Of a stretch of 64,000 nucleotides of DNA, positions 54,869 through 63,901 are shown piece after piece. The position numbers and the translations under genes were made by a program. The DNA comes from Deltaproteobacteria bacterium. Lineage in GTDB: Bacteria; Myxococcota_A; UBA796; UBA2385. The notes beneath the pieces were generated by a model that was given only the letters and a program-made list of their open reading frames with translations, did no database searches and was not told the origin of the DNA. The stretch's first letter is position 1; the number at the start of each line of letters is the position of its first letter. The stretch lies in NCBI GenBank assembly GCA_016792625.1, contig JAEUKK010000074.1, positions 42,736 through 106,735 of the forward strand, given 5' to 3'.

Positions 54869-57826
54869 TCAGCGCGGCGCGGCCGCCGACCCGCTCAGCT
54901 GGGCGCTCGCCGTGCCCGCATGGCTGGTGCCCGCCCGCCACACGCTGACGCTGCGCGCGCTGCGCAAGCCAGCGCCGTCCCGCGCGAGCACCACGAGGTG
55001 GTTCAGCCCGGGCTCGAGCGCGGCGTCCACAGTGAAGGGCACCGTGGTGATCTGCGCGTCGCCTCCGCGGTAGAACATCTTCTCGGGGCCCACGAAGACC
55101 ATCACGTCGCGGACGGCGTCCACGTCGCGCACCACCCCGCTCAGCACCGCGGTCTCGTCGTGCGTCTCGACCGGCGGTCGGCGGCTGAGCTCGATCTCGG
55201 GCGCGGCCCGCCGGCGCCCATCGAGCGGCGCGCCCGGCTTCAAGCTGAGCAGCTCTTCAAGCTGAAAATACTCGTAGAACCCCAACTTTGACACAGCGGT
55301 GTAGTCAAAACGTTGCCCATCGCCGACCTGGAGCTCAAAGCGCCACGCCTCGTCGGTGGGCGCGGCCCGGAGCTCGACCGGGAGGTGGACCACCGCGACC
55401 TGACCGGGGGCGAGGCGGGGCGCACAGTCGCCGCCCGCTGGGGCCGCTGCGTCGGCGCAAGGGGCCCCACGCTTGTCGAGCAGCGGGCCCAAACGCCCAG
55501 ATCCTGCTTCAATATCGACCGCCCGGCCCGCGCGGTTCCGGAGGCGCACCGAGCCGTCCACCGCCTCACCCTCGCCGATGTTCTCGACGCTGACCTCGAG
55601 GGTCACCCGCTCCCCAACCGCGGGCTCCCCATCCCCGTCACCGCGGGTCCCCTGCGTACCATCGTCGATGAGGCGGAGGGTGTAGGCGAAGGCGGGGAGG
55701 GCCTGGGCTGCGACGTGCACGGTTGAGGTCGCTGTGGAGAGCCGGGCAACCTCTGGATCGCGGAGGTGGAGCAGCACCTCGCTGACCTCCTCCCCATAGC
55801 CGTCATGGACCCGCACCCGCTGCTTGACGGTCCGGGTCTGCCCGGGGGCGAGGGCGCCGATGTACAGCTCCCGCTCGTCGAGCCACGGGTTCGCGCTCTC
55901 GGTCCACACCGAGACACGATGCAAGGGCGCGGCGCCGAGGTTCACGACCTCGACGCTGATCTCCTCCTCAACGCCCGCGACCAGCTGACCGTCGGGGCCG
56001 AGATCGAGGCGAATGCCGACCGCGGGCGCCTCGGGGTTCGGTCCCGGGCGCCAATCCACGCCCACACGCCCAAAAGCCTCGAGGATCGCGCGCTCTTCGG
56101 CGCGGCCGCGAAGCTCCACCACCTCGGCCGCCGCTTTGAGCAGGCCGACCCGGTCCGCGGCGGGAGCAGCGGCGACCACTTCGCGGGCGAACATCACCTC
56201 CCAGTCGTCTTGCGCGCGCAGATCAACGCGCTCGTCATCGTTCCCAGCGCGCAGATAGCGTACACGAAGGGCCGGGGCCGGCAAGGCCTGCGCCTCGTCG
56301 GCGAGGTGGCGGTCGAGGTCGGCCTCGCGCTCCGCCCACTCACGCCAATACAAGCTAATTACCGGAAGTTTGTCAGGCGAACCTTCAGCCGGGGGCCGGA
56401 GAATCGATGGTTGGAGCAAGATATCGGGCGGGATGCCGATGCTCTGGATGCTCTGGTCGCCCGGCGTCAGGTAGCGGGCCACGGTGAGCTTGAGGCTGCT
56501 GCTGTCTTTGTTCTCGTAGAGGTGCTGCACCGAACCTTTGCCGTAGGTCCGCTCCCCAATGATCACGCCGCGGTTTAGGTTGCGGATCGCGCCGGCGACG
56601 ATCTCCGACGCGCTCGCAGAGCTGCCGTTGACCAGGACCGCGATGGGATATGTGGCCTCTGTGCCGGGGCTCCGCGCAGCCTGCTCCTCGCGGCGGCCGG
56701 TGGCGCCCTCCACCGTAGCGACCAACACACCCGCGTCGATGAAGCGGTCTGCGACCTCCACCGCTTGGTTCAGGTAGCCACCCGGATTCCCGCGAAGGTC
56801 CAACACAAGCCCTCGCAGCCCGCCGCGAGACGCCTGCCCCAGCGCGCTGAGCTGCTGCTCCAGGTCCACTGCCACGTTGCTGTTGAAGGACTTGATGCGC
56901 ACATAGCCGACGCCGCCGGGCAGCATGGCGCTGGTCACCGGGTTGAGCTTGATCCGATCCCGCACAATGGTGACCGGGAAGACGTCGGGGCGGCCCTTCC
57001 GCTTGATTTGGATACGGACCGGCGTGCCGACCTGCCCACGGAGCCGGGTCACCGCGTCGGAGATGTCCATGTTCACGGTGGACTCATCCTCGATGCGGAC
57101 GATCTGATCCCCCGCTTGAAGGCCTGCTTTGGATGCAGGCGTCCCGTCGATCGGCTGGTGGATGGTGAGCGTCCCGTGTCGCGCCTCCAGCTCGATGCCC
57201 AGCCCACCAAACTCACCCTGGTTGTCGATCTCCATCTCGCGGGCCTGCTCCGGCGGGAGGAGCAGGGTGTGGGGGTCGAGGGTGCTCAGCGCGCCATTGA
57301 TCATCGCGTACTCGATCTCGGGGCGCGAAACCGCGGGATCCAGGCGCTCATCGAGCACCGCCGCGACGCGGCGCAGCTCTTCCCCCACGTCTCTTAAGTT
57401 GCGGAGCGGGTCAAGCTCGAGCGTGGTCGACCAGGGCCCCACCGAGACGTGAAGGCGGTCGCCGCCCGGCTCACGCCCGAGGAGCACCTCGGGCTGCTCC
57501 CGCTCGACGCGGTCGAGGGCCGCTTGGAACATCGCGTCGGGCTGAATGCGCTCAGGCTCGACATAGCGCTGCTCGACATAGTAGAGGTCGCGCTCGAGGA
57601 TGGCCAAGGCGCGCAGCTCGTAGCTGCCGCCTAACCCGAGCGCCGACACCGCCTGCTCGAGCGTGCTCTCACCCGGCACCCGCAGCGGCGGGTCCGCGTT
57701 CGAGCCGAGCGCGTGGTAGCCGAGCAAGCCGATGGGCGCGCCGGCGAGCGCGAGGCCCAGGTGCATCAGGCCCCGCACCCAGCGGGGGGCGCCGCCCGTC
57801 GCTTGAACCGGTTGCTGCGTGGTCAT
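54869..57826 (-). CDS. S41-family processing protease with long C-terminal extension
   Basis: The 985-residue protein has a signal-anchor helix (about 20-42). Residues about 80-210 form the N-terminal helical part, about 215-300 a PDZ domain (GTPASKAGLQAGDQIVRIEDE), and about 310-450 the S41 catalytic domain with the nucleophile region NGSSASASEIVAG and Lys in GERTYGKGSVQ. After about residue 500 there are some 480 residues of beta-rich material with CARDB-like strands (VSVWTESANPWLDERELYIG, LAPGQTRTVKQRV) before the C-terminus. Normal CtpA is about 400-550 residues. It processes tails of envelope proteins. The extension could tether it or pick substrates. Confidence 0.88.
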   Translation of the reverse strand: MTTQQPVQATGGAPRWVRGLMHLGLALAGAPIGLLGYHALGSNADPPLRVPGESTLEQAVSALGLGGSYELRALAILERDLYYVEQRYVEPERIQPDAMFQAALDRVEREQPEVLLGREPGGDRLHVSVGPWSTTLELDPLRNLRDVGEELRRVAAVLDERLDPAVSRPEIEYAMINGALSTLDPHTLLLPPEQAREMEIDNQGEFGGLGIELEARHGTLTIHQPIDGTPASKAGLQAGDQIVRIEDESTVNMDISDAVTRLRGQVGTPVRIQIKRKGRPDVFPVTIVRDRIKLNPVTSAMLPGGVGYVRIKSFNSNVAVDLEQQLSALGQASRGGLRGLVLDLRGNPGGYLNQAVEVADRFIDAGVLVATVEGATGRREEQAARSPGTEATYPIAVLVNGSSASASEIVAGAIRNLNRGVIIGERTYGKGSVQHLYENKDSSSLKLTVARYLTPGDQSIQSIGIPPDILLQPSILRPPAEGSPDKLPVISLYWREWAEREADLDRHLADEAQALPAPALRVRYLRAGNDDERVDLRAQDDWEVMFAREVVAAAPAADRVGLLKAAAEVVELRGRAEERAILEAFGRVGVDWRPGPNPEAPAVGIRLDLGPDGQLVAGVEEEISVEVVNLGAAPLHRVSVWTESANPWLDERELYIGALAPGQTRTVKQRVRVHDGYGEEVSEVLLHLRDPEVARLSTATSTVHVAAQALPAFAYTLRLIDDGTQGTRGDGDGEPAVGERVTLEVSVENIGEGEAVDGSVRLRNRAGRAVDIEAGSGRLGPLLDKRGAPCADAAAPAGGDCAPRLAPGQVAVVHLPVELRAAPTDEAWRFELQVGDGQRFDYTAVSKLGFYEYFQLEELLSLKPGAPLDGRRRAAPEIELSRRPPVETHDETAVLSGVVRDVDAVRDVMVFVGPEKMFYRGGDAQITTVPFTVDAALEPGLNHLVVLARDGAGLRSARSVSVWRAGTSHAGTASAQLSGSAAAPR

Positions 57827-58130
57827 GGGGCCGCCATCGACGGGCTTGGGGGTGAGGGCGCAGGCTAGGGCGCTGGGGCGGGTGTGTCAATCCTGCGGCG
57901 GAGCCCGCGGGGCCACCGACCGCGTCCGCGACCACATCGGCGCCCCACGCCCGACGGTGAAGCCTGCCGCGCAGCTGCTGGCCCTGGGCTGGCCGCGCTG
58001 TTCAGCGTTGACGCGCTCCGGCCCAACGCATACCATCGCGCCGTCCGCAGCTTGTGGGCCTTGGGGGGCAAAGGTCCGCCCCTCGTCGAGCGCACCCTCG
58101 ACCGCGACCTCGCCGCCACGCCAGAGAGCC
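57827..58130. other. Intergenic region between divergent genes
   Basis: About 300 bases lie between the S41 protease and the class A PBP. The PBP reading frame extends upstream into it but the translation is not PBP-like. I see no clear promoter, RNA gene or repeat. Confidence 0.4.
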
Positions 58131-61100
58131 ATGGCCCTCAAGATCAAGTGCCCGCACTGCCAGACGCCCCGGCGGCTTGAGCAGCCCTACCCGCTCCCTG
58201 GCGCAGAGCTGCACTGCCTCCAATGCGGGCATACGCTGGCCATCACCTACCCTCCGGGGATGGTCGAGCGCCTCGCTGAGCGGGGTGTTGTCTTTGACGA
58301 CCCGGGTCGCCCGCGCGCACCTGCTGCACCGCCGTCGGTCGCACCGCCGCTCGAGCCGGCCGCGCGCAGCATCCGCGGTTGGGGCCCGAGCGCTGGTGCG
58401 ACCGCCGCGCCGACCGCCCCGACCGCCCCAGCTGCGCCCGGTGCAGCCGCTCCTCCGCCCGCTCCTCCGCCCGCTCCTCCGCACACTCCTCCACGCACGC
58501 CGCCCACGGTCCCCGCAGCGGCGGGCCCGGCTGCAAGTACCGCGCCTGCCGCCATCCCGCCCTCTGGCCCGACGTGGACGAGCCCGACCGCCCCATCACC
58601 ACGTGGGCAGGCCGCGCGCCCCACCCCGCCGCCAGCCCGACCCGACGCAGTGGCGGCTGAGCGCCCATCGAACGCCGCCCACGCCAGCCCTCCCCGGCCC
58701 GTCAACGCCCCCGAGGCGAACCGCGCAGATTGGCCCGCGCCCCCTCTGCCCGCCACGGGGCCGAGCGCAGCAGCCCGGGCGGGCGGCCCCGGCGATCCGT
58801 CGCCCCGGGGTCAGACCCGGGCCCCCGATGGCGCCCAGGGTGCCGCCAGGGTCGGTGATCCGCCGCGCTCCACCGCGCGGCGAAGCCCCGCGGCTGAGGC
58901 GACCTCGACCCAGGCCGCCCCGCCGCCGAAGCGCTCGAGCTGGTGGCTGCGCCTCGCCGCGCTGTCCTTCTTCCTGATGGTGGTCGGGGTTGTCGCCGGT
59001 GGCGTCGTCGCTTCGACCGCCTACTACTCCTTCTCTGCGAACCTCCCGACCATCGACGAGCTCGGCCGCTACAACCCGCCGACCGTGACGGTCGTCTACG
59101 ACGTCAAAGGCCGCACCCTCGGCGAGATTTACGAGAAGCGCCGCTACGTAACGCCGCTCGACAAGATCCCCAAGCACGTCCAAGACGCCTTCCTCGCCGC
59201 CGAAGATCACAACTTTTGGACCCATGACGGCGTCGACTACGAGGGCATCCTCCGGGCTTTTGGCCGGAACGCGGCCAAAGGTCGGAAGGCCCAGGGCGCG
59301 TCGACCATCACCATGCAGGTCGCGCGAAACTTCCTGCTGTCGAGCGAGAAGACCTACGAGCGAAAGATCCGCGAGATTCTGCTCAGCTGGCGCATCGAAG
59401 AGGCCTTCGACAAGAAGCACATCCTCTATTTGTACCTCAACCAGATTTACCTCGGGTCAGGGGCCTACGGGGTTGAGGCGGCCGCGCGCACCTACTTCGG
59501 GAAGAGCGTCGAGGACATCACCCTCGCCGAGGCGGCCATCCTTGCCGGCCTTCCCCAGCGCCCCAGCGACTACTCCCCCCACATCCATTGGGAGAAGGCG
59601 CGCACACGCCAGCTCTACGTGCTCGGGCAGATGCGAGAGAAGGGCTACATCGACCAGCGCACCTACGACGAGGCCCAAGCCGAGGCCGTGTCGATTCACC
59701 GCGCGCCGAACGAGTTCCTGACCCTCGCGCCGTCGTTCACCGAGCATGTGCGGCGCTACTTGGTCGACACCTACGGTTTTGACAAGATCTACAACGACGG
59801 CCTCTCGGTGCACACGACCTGCGACCTCGACCTGCAGAAGGTCGCGCAAGACGCGCTGGTCGATGGCGTCAACCGCGCCGACAACCTCGTGGGTTGGCGT
59901 GGGGCTGCCGAGAACGTCGGCCCAAGCGGCATTCAGGCGCGGCTCGATGAACAAGAGGCGGCGCTCCGCAAAGAACAGGCCGAGGCCACGCTCGTGGTCG
60001 GCCCTGAAGGCGTCGGCGGCTTCGGCGCGGCGCCCACCCGCAGCGTCCTCGAGGTGGACCGCCGCTACAGCGCGGTGGTCACCGAGGTTGAAAAGGGCCA
60101 CGCCATCGTGGGGATCGGCGCCCACGAGGCCATCATCCCGCTCAGTTGGACCAAGTGGGCCTACCCACCCAACCCAGACCGCTCGTTTAAGAGCCGCAAC
60201 CAAGACGCGATGACCAACGTCTTGAAGGTCGGCGACGTGGTTGAGGTCGAGGTCGCCGGGCTGAAGTCGACCGAGTTTGACAACCTCAAAGGTTACGCCG
60301 CTGCCAAGCCCAGCCGCGCCGCGGCCCGGCTCTACCAGAGCGCCGAGCTTGAGGGCGCCTTCTTCGCCTACCGCCAACAAGACGGCGCAGTGCTCGCGAT
60401 GGTCGGCGGGGTGGACTTCGCCGAGTCCGAGTTCAACCGGGTCACCCAAGCCCGGCGCCAGGTGGGCTCGACGTTTAAGCCCATCGTCTACGCGGCGGCG
60501 ATCGCCACGCGCAAGATCACCGCAGGCACGCTGGTTCAAGACGCGCCCACCGCCTTTGCCACCATCGGCGGCCTGTGGAAGCCCGGCAACTACGGCGAGG
60601 ACTACCTCGGCAACATCACGCTCCGCCGAGCGCTGCAGATGTCGCGCAACACCTGCACGGTGCGGGTGCTCGACCAAGTCGGCCTTGAGCCGGTCTTTCA
60701 TATGGCCGGCCCCCAGCTGCGCATCGGCTACGACGAGCCGGCGTGCACGCGCACCCACCAGCGCCAAGGCACGGAATGCAAGGGCAAGACCAGCCCCTCG
60801 CCGGTCTCGGGCATGGAGTGGTGCGAGCACTGCGACCCGACCTCCTGTCCCCTGGTCAAGGCCGGCCGGCAGTCCATCCGCATCGATGGGAACAGCCTCC
60901 CCGTCGGTGAAGAGATGCAGTGCCTCGACGACCCGCAGACCATTGACGGCGAGCAGTGGTGCCACTCCTGCGACGTCAACCTGCGGGTGTGCGATTGGCT
61001 CAAAGCCGAGCAGATCCCGAGCACCGACCCCTGCGTCGACGCGCGCCGCGACAGCAACGGGCAGGTGTGGTGCCGCTCCTGTGACCTGTCGATGGGCCTC

Positions 61101-61715
61101 GGCTCCAGCAGTCTGACCATGGTCGAGCTGGCCCGCGCCTACAGCGCCTTCGCCACCTACGGCAGGCTGGTCGAGCCGCACTGGATCAACAAGGTCGTCG
61201 ACCGCGACAGCACGGTCATCGAAGAGTGGGCCCCGCCGCCTGACGGCTTCCCCGAGGTCCTCCCGCCCGGCGTGGCCGGCATCGGGCACTTCCTGCTCCG
61301 CGAGGTCGCGACCGGCGGCACGGCGGCCGCCAGCAACAAGCTCGGCATCCAGGTGGCCGGCAAGACCGGGACCACCAACGACGAGCACGACACCTGGTTC
61401 GTGGGCTACGACCCCTCGCTCATCGCCGCCGCTTGGGTGGGCTACGACCAGCCGCGCAAGATCGGCCAGTCGTTCACCGGCGGTCACACCTCGCTGCCCA
61501 TCTGGATGGAGTTCATGAAGGTCGCCGCGCCTCGCTCGCGCAACCTCAGCTTCAAGCCCATCCCCGGGGTCGAGATGGTGCCCGTCGACGAGCGCACGGG
61601 CCGGGTCGCGTCCGGGGGCCGGGCCATCCCCATGCTCCCCGGCACGGCGCCCGCCGACAGCGGCGCCGAGGTCGGCCAGACCACCGCCGAAGAGCTGCTG
61701 ACCACTGACTTTTGA
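58131..61715 (+). CDS. Multidomain class A penicillin-binding protein (PBP1A-like) with zinc ribbon and Cys-rich insert
   Basis: This 1194-residue protein begins with a cytoplasmic zinc ribbon (CPHCQ and CLQCG, residues about 8-35) and a Pro/Ala-rich linker of about 220 residues, then one membrane helix (about 274-303). The GT51 domain has Glu358 in AAEDHNFW and ASTITMQVARNF. An OB-like domain (about 640-710) fits PBP1A. The transpeptidase shows STFK (Ser780), SRN (838-840) and KTGT (1078-1081). Between SRN and KTGT, residues 872-984 hold 12 cysteines, including three W-C-x2-C-D motifs, an insert I do not know from other PBPs. A second class A enzyme is at 25429. The start has AGAGAG upstream. 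Confidence 0.9.
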   Translation: MALKIKCPHCQTPRRLEQPYPLPGAELHCLQCGHTLAITYPPGMVERLAERGVVFDDPGRPRAPAAPPSVAPPLEPAARSIRGWGPSAGATAAPTAPTAPAAPGAAAPPPAPPPAPPHTPPRTPPTVPAAAGPAASTAPAAIPPSGPTWTSPTAPSPRGQAARPTPPPARPDAVAAERPSNAAHASPPRPVNAPEANRADWPAPPLPATGPSAAARAGGPGDPSPRGQTRAPDGAQGAARVGDPPRSTARRSPAAEATSTQAAPPPKRSSWWLRLAALSFFLMVVGVVAGGVVASTAYYSFSANLPTIDELGRYNPPTVTVVYDVKGRTLGEIYEKRRYVTPLDKIPKHVQDAFLAAEDHNFWTHDGVDYEGILRAFGRNAAKGRKAQGASTITMQVARNFLLSSEKTYERKIREILLSWRIEEAFDKKHILYLYLNQIYLGSGAYGVEAAARTYFGKSVEDITLAEAAILAGLPQRPSDYSPHIHWEKARTRQLYVLGQMREKGYIDQRTYDEAQAEAVSIHRAPNEFLTLAPSFTEHVRRYLVDTYGFDKIYNDGLSVHTTCDLDLQKVAQDALVDGVNRADNLVGWRGAAENVGPSGIQARLDEQEAALRKEQAEATLVVGPEGVGGFGAAPTRSVLEVDRRYSAVVTEVEKGHAIVGIGAHEAIIPLSWTKWAYPPNPDRSFKSRNQDAMTNVLKVGDVVEVEVAGLKSTEFDNLKGYAAAKPSRAAARLYQSAELEGAFFAYRQQDGAVLAMVGGVDFAESEFNRVTQARRQVGSTFKPIVYAAAIATRKITAGTLVQDAPTAFATIGGLWKPGNYGEDYLGNITLRRALQMSRNTCTVRVLDQVGLEPVFHMAGPQLRIGYDEPACTRTHQRQGTECKGKTSPSPVSGMEWCEHCDPTSCPLVKAGRQSIRIDGNSLPVGEEMQCLDDPQTIDGEQWCHSCDVNLRVCDWLKAEQIPSTDPCVDARRDSNGQVWCRSCDLSMGLGSSSLTMVELARAYSAFATYGRLVEPHWINKVVDRDSTVIEEWAPPPDGFPEVLPPGVAGIGHFLLREVATGGTAAASNKLGIQVAGKTGTTNDEHDTWFVGYDPSLIAAAWVGYDQPRKIGQSFTGGHTSLPIWMEFMKVAAPRSRNLSFKPIPGVEMVPVDERTGRVASGGRAIPMLPGTAPADSGAEVGQTTAEELLTTDF

Positions 61716-61747
61716 GCCCTCCCGCGCCACACCGGCACCAGGCCCCC

Positions 61748-62293
61748 ATGCCCCTCCGCAGCCCTCTCTCCTCCCGCTTGCTGTCGCTCCTGCTGCTCTG
61801 CGGGCCCGGCTGCGCGACCACGACGACCTACTTGGCTGACCGCTGCGATGTCTCCCTCGCCGAGCTGAGCCCCGCCGAGGCCGCGCCGGGCGCCGCGGTC
61901 AAGGTCAGCGCCGGGCCGCTCACCCGGTCCTGGGACACCTCGGTGCTGGTCGGCGGCGTCTCCGCGGTGATCACCGACCTCGAGCGAGACGGCTGCGACA
62001 GCTGCGACCTCTGCCGGGCGCAGGCCGACTGCAACGCCTGCGATGACTGTGATGACTGCGACGCTCTCTGCGCGCTCGAGTGCGACGAGGCTCTGACCTT
62101 CATCGTCCCCGAGCTCCCCGCTGGCGTGCACGCGCTGCAGCTCATCAACGGGCACGGCAGCAGCGCGGGCCTCAGCTTCACGGTGCTGCCGGGCGCCAGC
62201 CTCGACACGGGCGCCCCCGACAGCGGTGCGCCCGACAGCGGCGGCGCCGACACCAGCGCCGCGGACTCGGCCGCGCCCCCCATGCCCGGCTAA
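61748..62293 (+). CDS. Cysteine-rich lipoprotein with IPT/TIG-like domain
   Basis: The 181-residue protein has a lipoprotein signal peptide (GPGC, cysteine about residue 22). The mature part has an Ig-like IPT/TIG region (LAELSPAEAAPGAAVKVS, FIVPELPAGVHALQLINGHG) interrupted near residues 83-113 by a cluster of ten cysteines, mostly spaced C-x2-C. The C-terminus is Asp/Ser/Ala/Gly-rich with DTGAPDSGAPDSG repeats, a linker style seen in myxobacterial surface proteins. It lies 32 bases after the PBP gene, which has a Cys-rich insert too. Metal or redox binding is possible but not shown. Confidence 0.68.
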   Translation: MPLRSPLSSRLLSLLLLCGPGCATTTTYLADRCDVSLAELSPAEAAPGAAVKVSAGPLTRSWDTSVLVGGVSAVITDLERDGCDSCDLCRAQADCNACDDCDDCDALCALECDEALTFIVPELPAGVHALQLINGHGSSAGLSFTVLPGASLDTGAPDSGAPDSGGADTSAADSAAPPMPG

Positions 62294-62505
62294 GCCCCCG
62301 TGGACGTCGGTCGCGCTCGCCCACACGGGGCGGATCCCGCCCTGCCGCTCGCCATGATGGCCCGCGGCGTGGTAGACAGGAGCACCTGGGGGCGCTGCCC
62401 CCCTCACGTACGCCCGCCCTCGACGCGGCCTCCCCTCCGCGTTGACGCGATCCTCCCCCGCGCTCCTTCGCGCGCGCGGCCCTCACCGCCGCCCTTGGAA
62501 CTTTG

Positions 62506-63123
62506 ATGCGCAGCTACCTCTCGCTCCCCCTCGGTGTGACCGCGTCCTTGGCCAGCGCCGCCCTGTTCTCCGCCGACGCGCACGCGGGCGGTCTGGGCGT
62601 GTTCGGCGCCGCCGGCGCCCGCCAAGACATCGCGTACTACTACCAAGACGACGGCGTTCAGGGCCGCGACGCCCAGATCAAGGGCGCGCATAGCGCGGGC
62701 TTCGAGGTCCTCCTGGGCGACCGTGACGACAACATCCAGGGCATCATCCGGGCCTTCGGCGTCTTCGACAAGCCGGTCAGCACCCCCGACACCAGCTCGG
62801 TGGCTGAAGAGTACCTCCCGGTCAGCCACCCCGACTACGAGGCGCTTGACACCAAGCGCACCGGCTCGGCCACGGTCGGCCTGCAGTGGAAGATCTGGGG
62901 TGACCCCAGCAAGTTCCAGCTCATCGCCACCACGCTCATGGGCGCCGGCTTCGTCACCACCGACAACACCGAGTTCGCCATCTTCCAGCCGGGTTTTGGC
63001 GCGACCTACACCTTCAACGAGCGCTACCAGCTGGTCGGCTCGGTGAACTACAACGCCCGCTTCCGCAAGACCCTGAAGTCGGGCGGCGAGGCGCTGGTCG
63101 GCTTCCGGTACATGATCGACTAG
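62506..63123 (+). CDS. Predicted outer-membrane beta-barrel protein
   Basis: The 205-residue protein has a signal peptide ending in ADAHAGG. The mature part consists of alternating amphipathic strands with turns (GFEVLLGDRDDNIQGIIRAFG, ATVGLQWKIWGD, YQLVGSVNYNARF) and ends with GEALVGFRYMID. The pattern suits a small porin-like or OmpA-like barrel of about eight strands. The ATG has GGAA about six bases upstream; a TTG directly before it is also in frame. It stands alone between the Cys-rich lipoprotein and hpt. No specific family is assigned. Confidence 0.65.
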   Translation: MRSYLSLPLGVTASLASAALFSADAHAGGLGVFGAAGARQDIAYYYQDDGVQGRDAQIKGAHSAGFEVLLGDRDDNIQGIIRAFGVFDKPVSTPDTSSVAEEYLPVSHPDYEALDTKRTGSATVGLQWKIWGDPSKFQLIATTLMGAGFVTTDNTEFAIFQPGFGATYTFNERYQLVGSVNYNARFRKTLKSGGEALVGFRYMID

Positions 63124-63376
63124 GCGTTGCCTCTCCGGCAGCGACCGCGCCGACGCTTCGCACCCCGAACCGCCCTGTCCGCTCGCTGCGCGCAGGGCGT
63201 TCGTGCTTTTGGCCAGCGGGCGCCTGCGCGCCGACTGGCCGTCTCTGCGGCCCGCCGGGCCCCAATGTGTCAAAACCGTGCCCAGGCCGCGCGTTTCGGT
63301 TCACAGGATCGCCCCGCGGCCCAAGACCACCGCCGCAGGGCGCGCGGATAGGCCGACACCTCGCAGGGGGGCAGCC

Positions 63377-63901
63377 ATGGCACGTGAACAACTCTCGGTC
63401 CTCATCCCGGAGGACCGCCTCCAAGCTCGCATCCGTGAGCTCGGCGCCAAGATCCGCGCCGACTACGGCGACGAGCCCCTCACGGTCATCGGGGTCCTCA
63501 AGGGCTCGTTCATCTTCATGGCCGACATCGTGCGGGCCATCGGCGGCGACGTGCGCTGCGAGTTCCTCGGGGTGTCGAGCTACCACGGCGGCACCCGCAC
63601 CACCGGCGTGGTGCGCATCACCGACGACCTGCGCAACCCCATCGAGGGTCAGCACTGCCTCGTGGTCGAGGACATCATCGACACCGGCCTGACCATGGAC
63701 TACCTCCTGAAGATCCTGGCGGTCCGCGGCCCCAAGTCGCTGCGCACCTGCTCGCTGCTCGACAAGCCGGCCCACCGCGAGGTCGACATCACCTGCGACT
63801 ACGTCGGCTTCAGCATCCCCGACGAGTTTGTGGTCGGCTACGGCCTCGACCTGGGCGAGCGCTACCGCAACCTTCCCTACATCGCGGTCTACAGCCCCTG
63901 A
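63377..63901 (+). CDS. hpt: Hypoxanthine-guanine phosphoribosyltransferase
   Basis: The 174-residue enzyme salvages hypoxanthine and guanine to IMP and GMP (EC 2.4.2.8). The PRPP-binding signature is VVEDIIDTGLTMDYLL, preceded by VIGVLKGSFIFMADIVRAI. The flexible loop SSYHGGTRTTG and the C-terminal segment PDEFVVGYGLDLGERYRNLPYI match the family. It is a purine-salvage partner of guaA and prs elsewhere in the window. The ATG follows a GGGGGG run. The sequence downstream to the window end is featureless. Confidence 0.96.
   Translation: MAREQLSVLIPEDRLQARIRELGAKIRADYGDEPLTVIGVLKGSFIFMADIVRAIGGDVRCEFLGVSSYHGGTRTTGVVRITDDLRNPIEGQHCLVVEDIIDTGLTMDYLLKILAVRGPKSLRTCSLLDKPAHREVDITCDYVGFSIPDEFVVGYGLDLGERYRNLPYIAVYSP

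Noticed and set aside
59457..61730. A minus-strand ORF of 757 residues antisense to the class A PBP
   Set aside because: It mirrors the PBP reading frame, has no family motif and biased composition.
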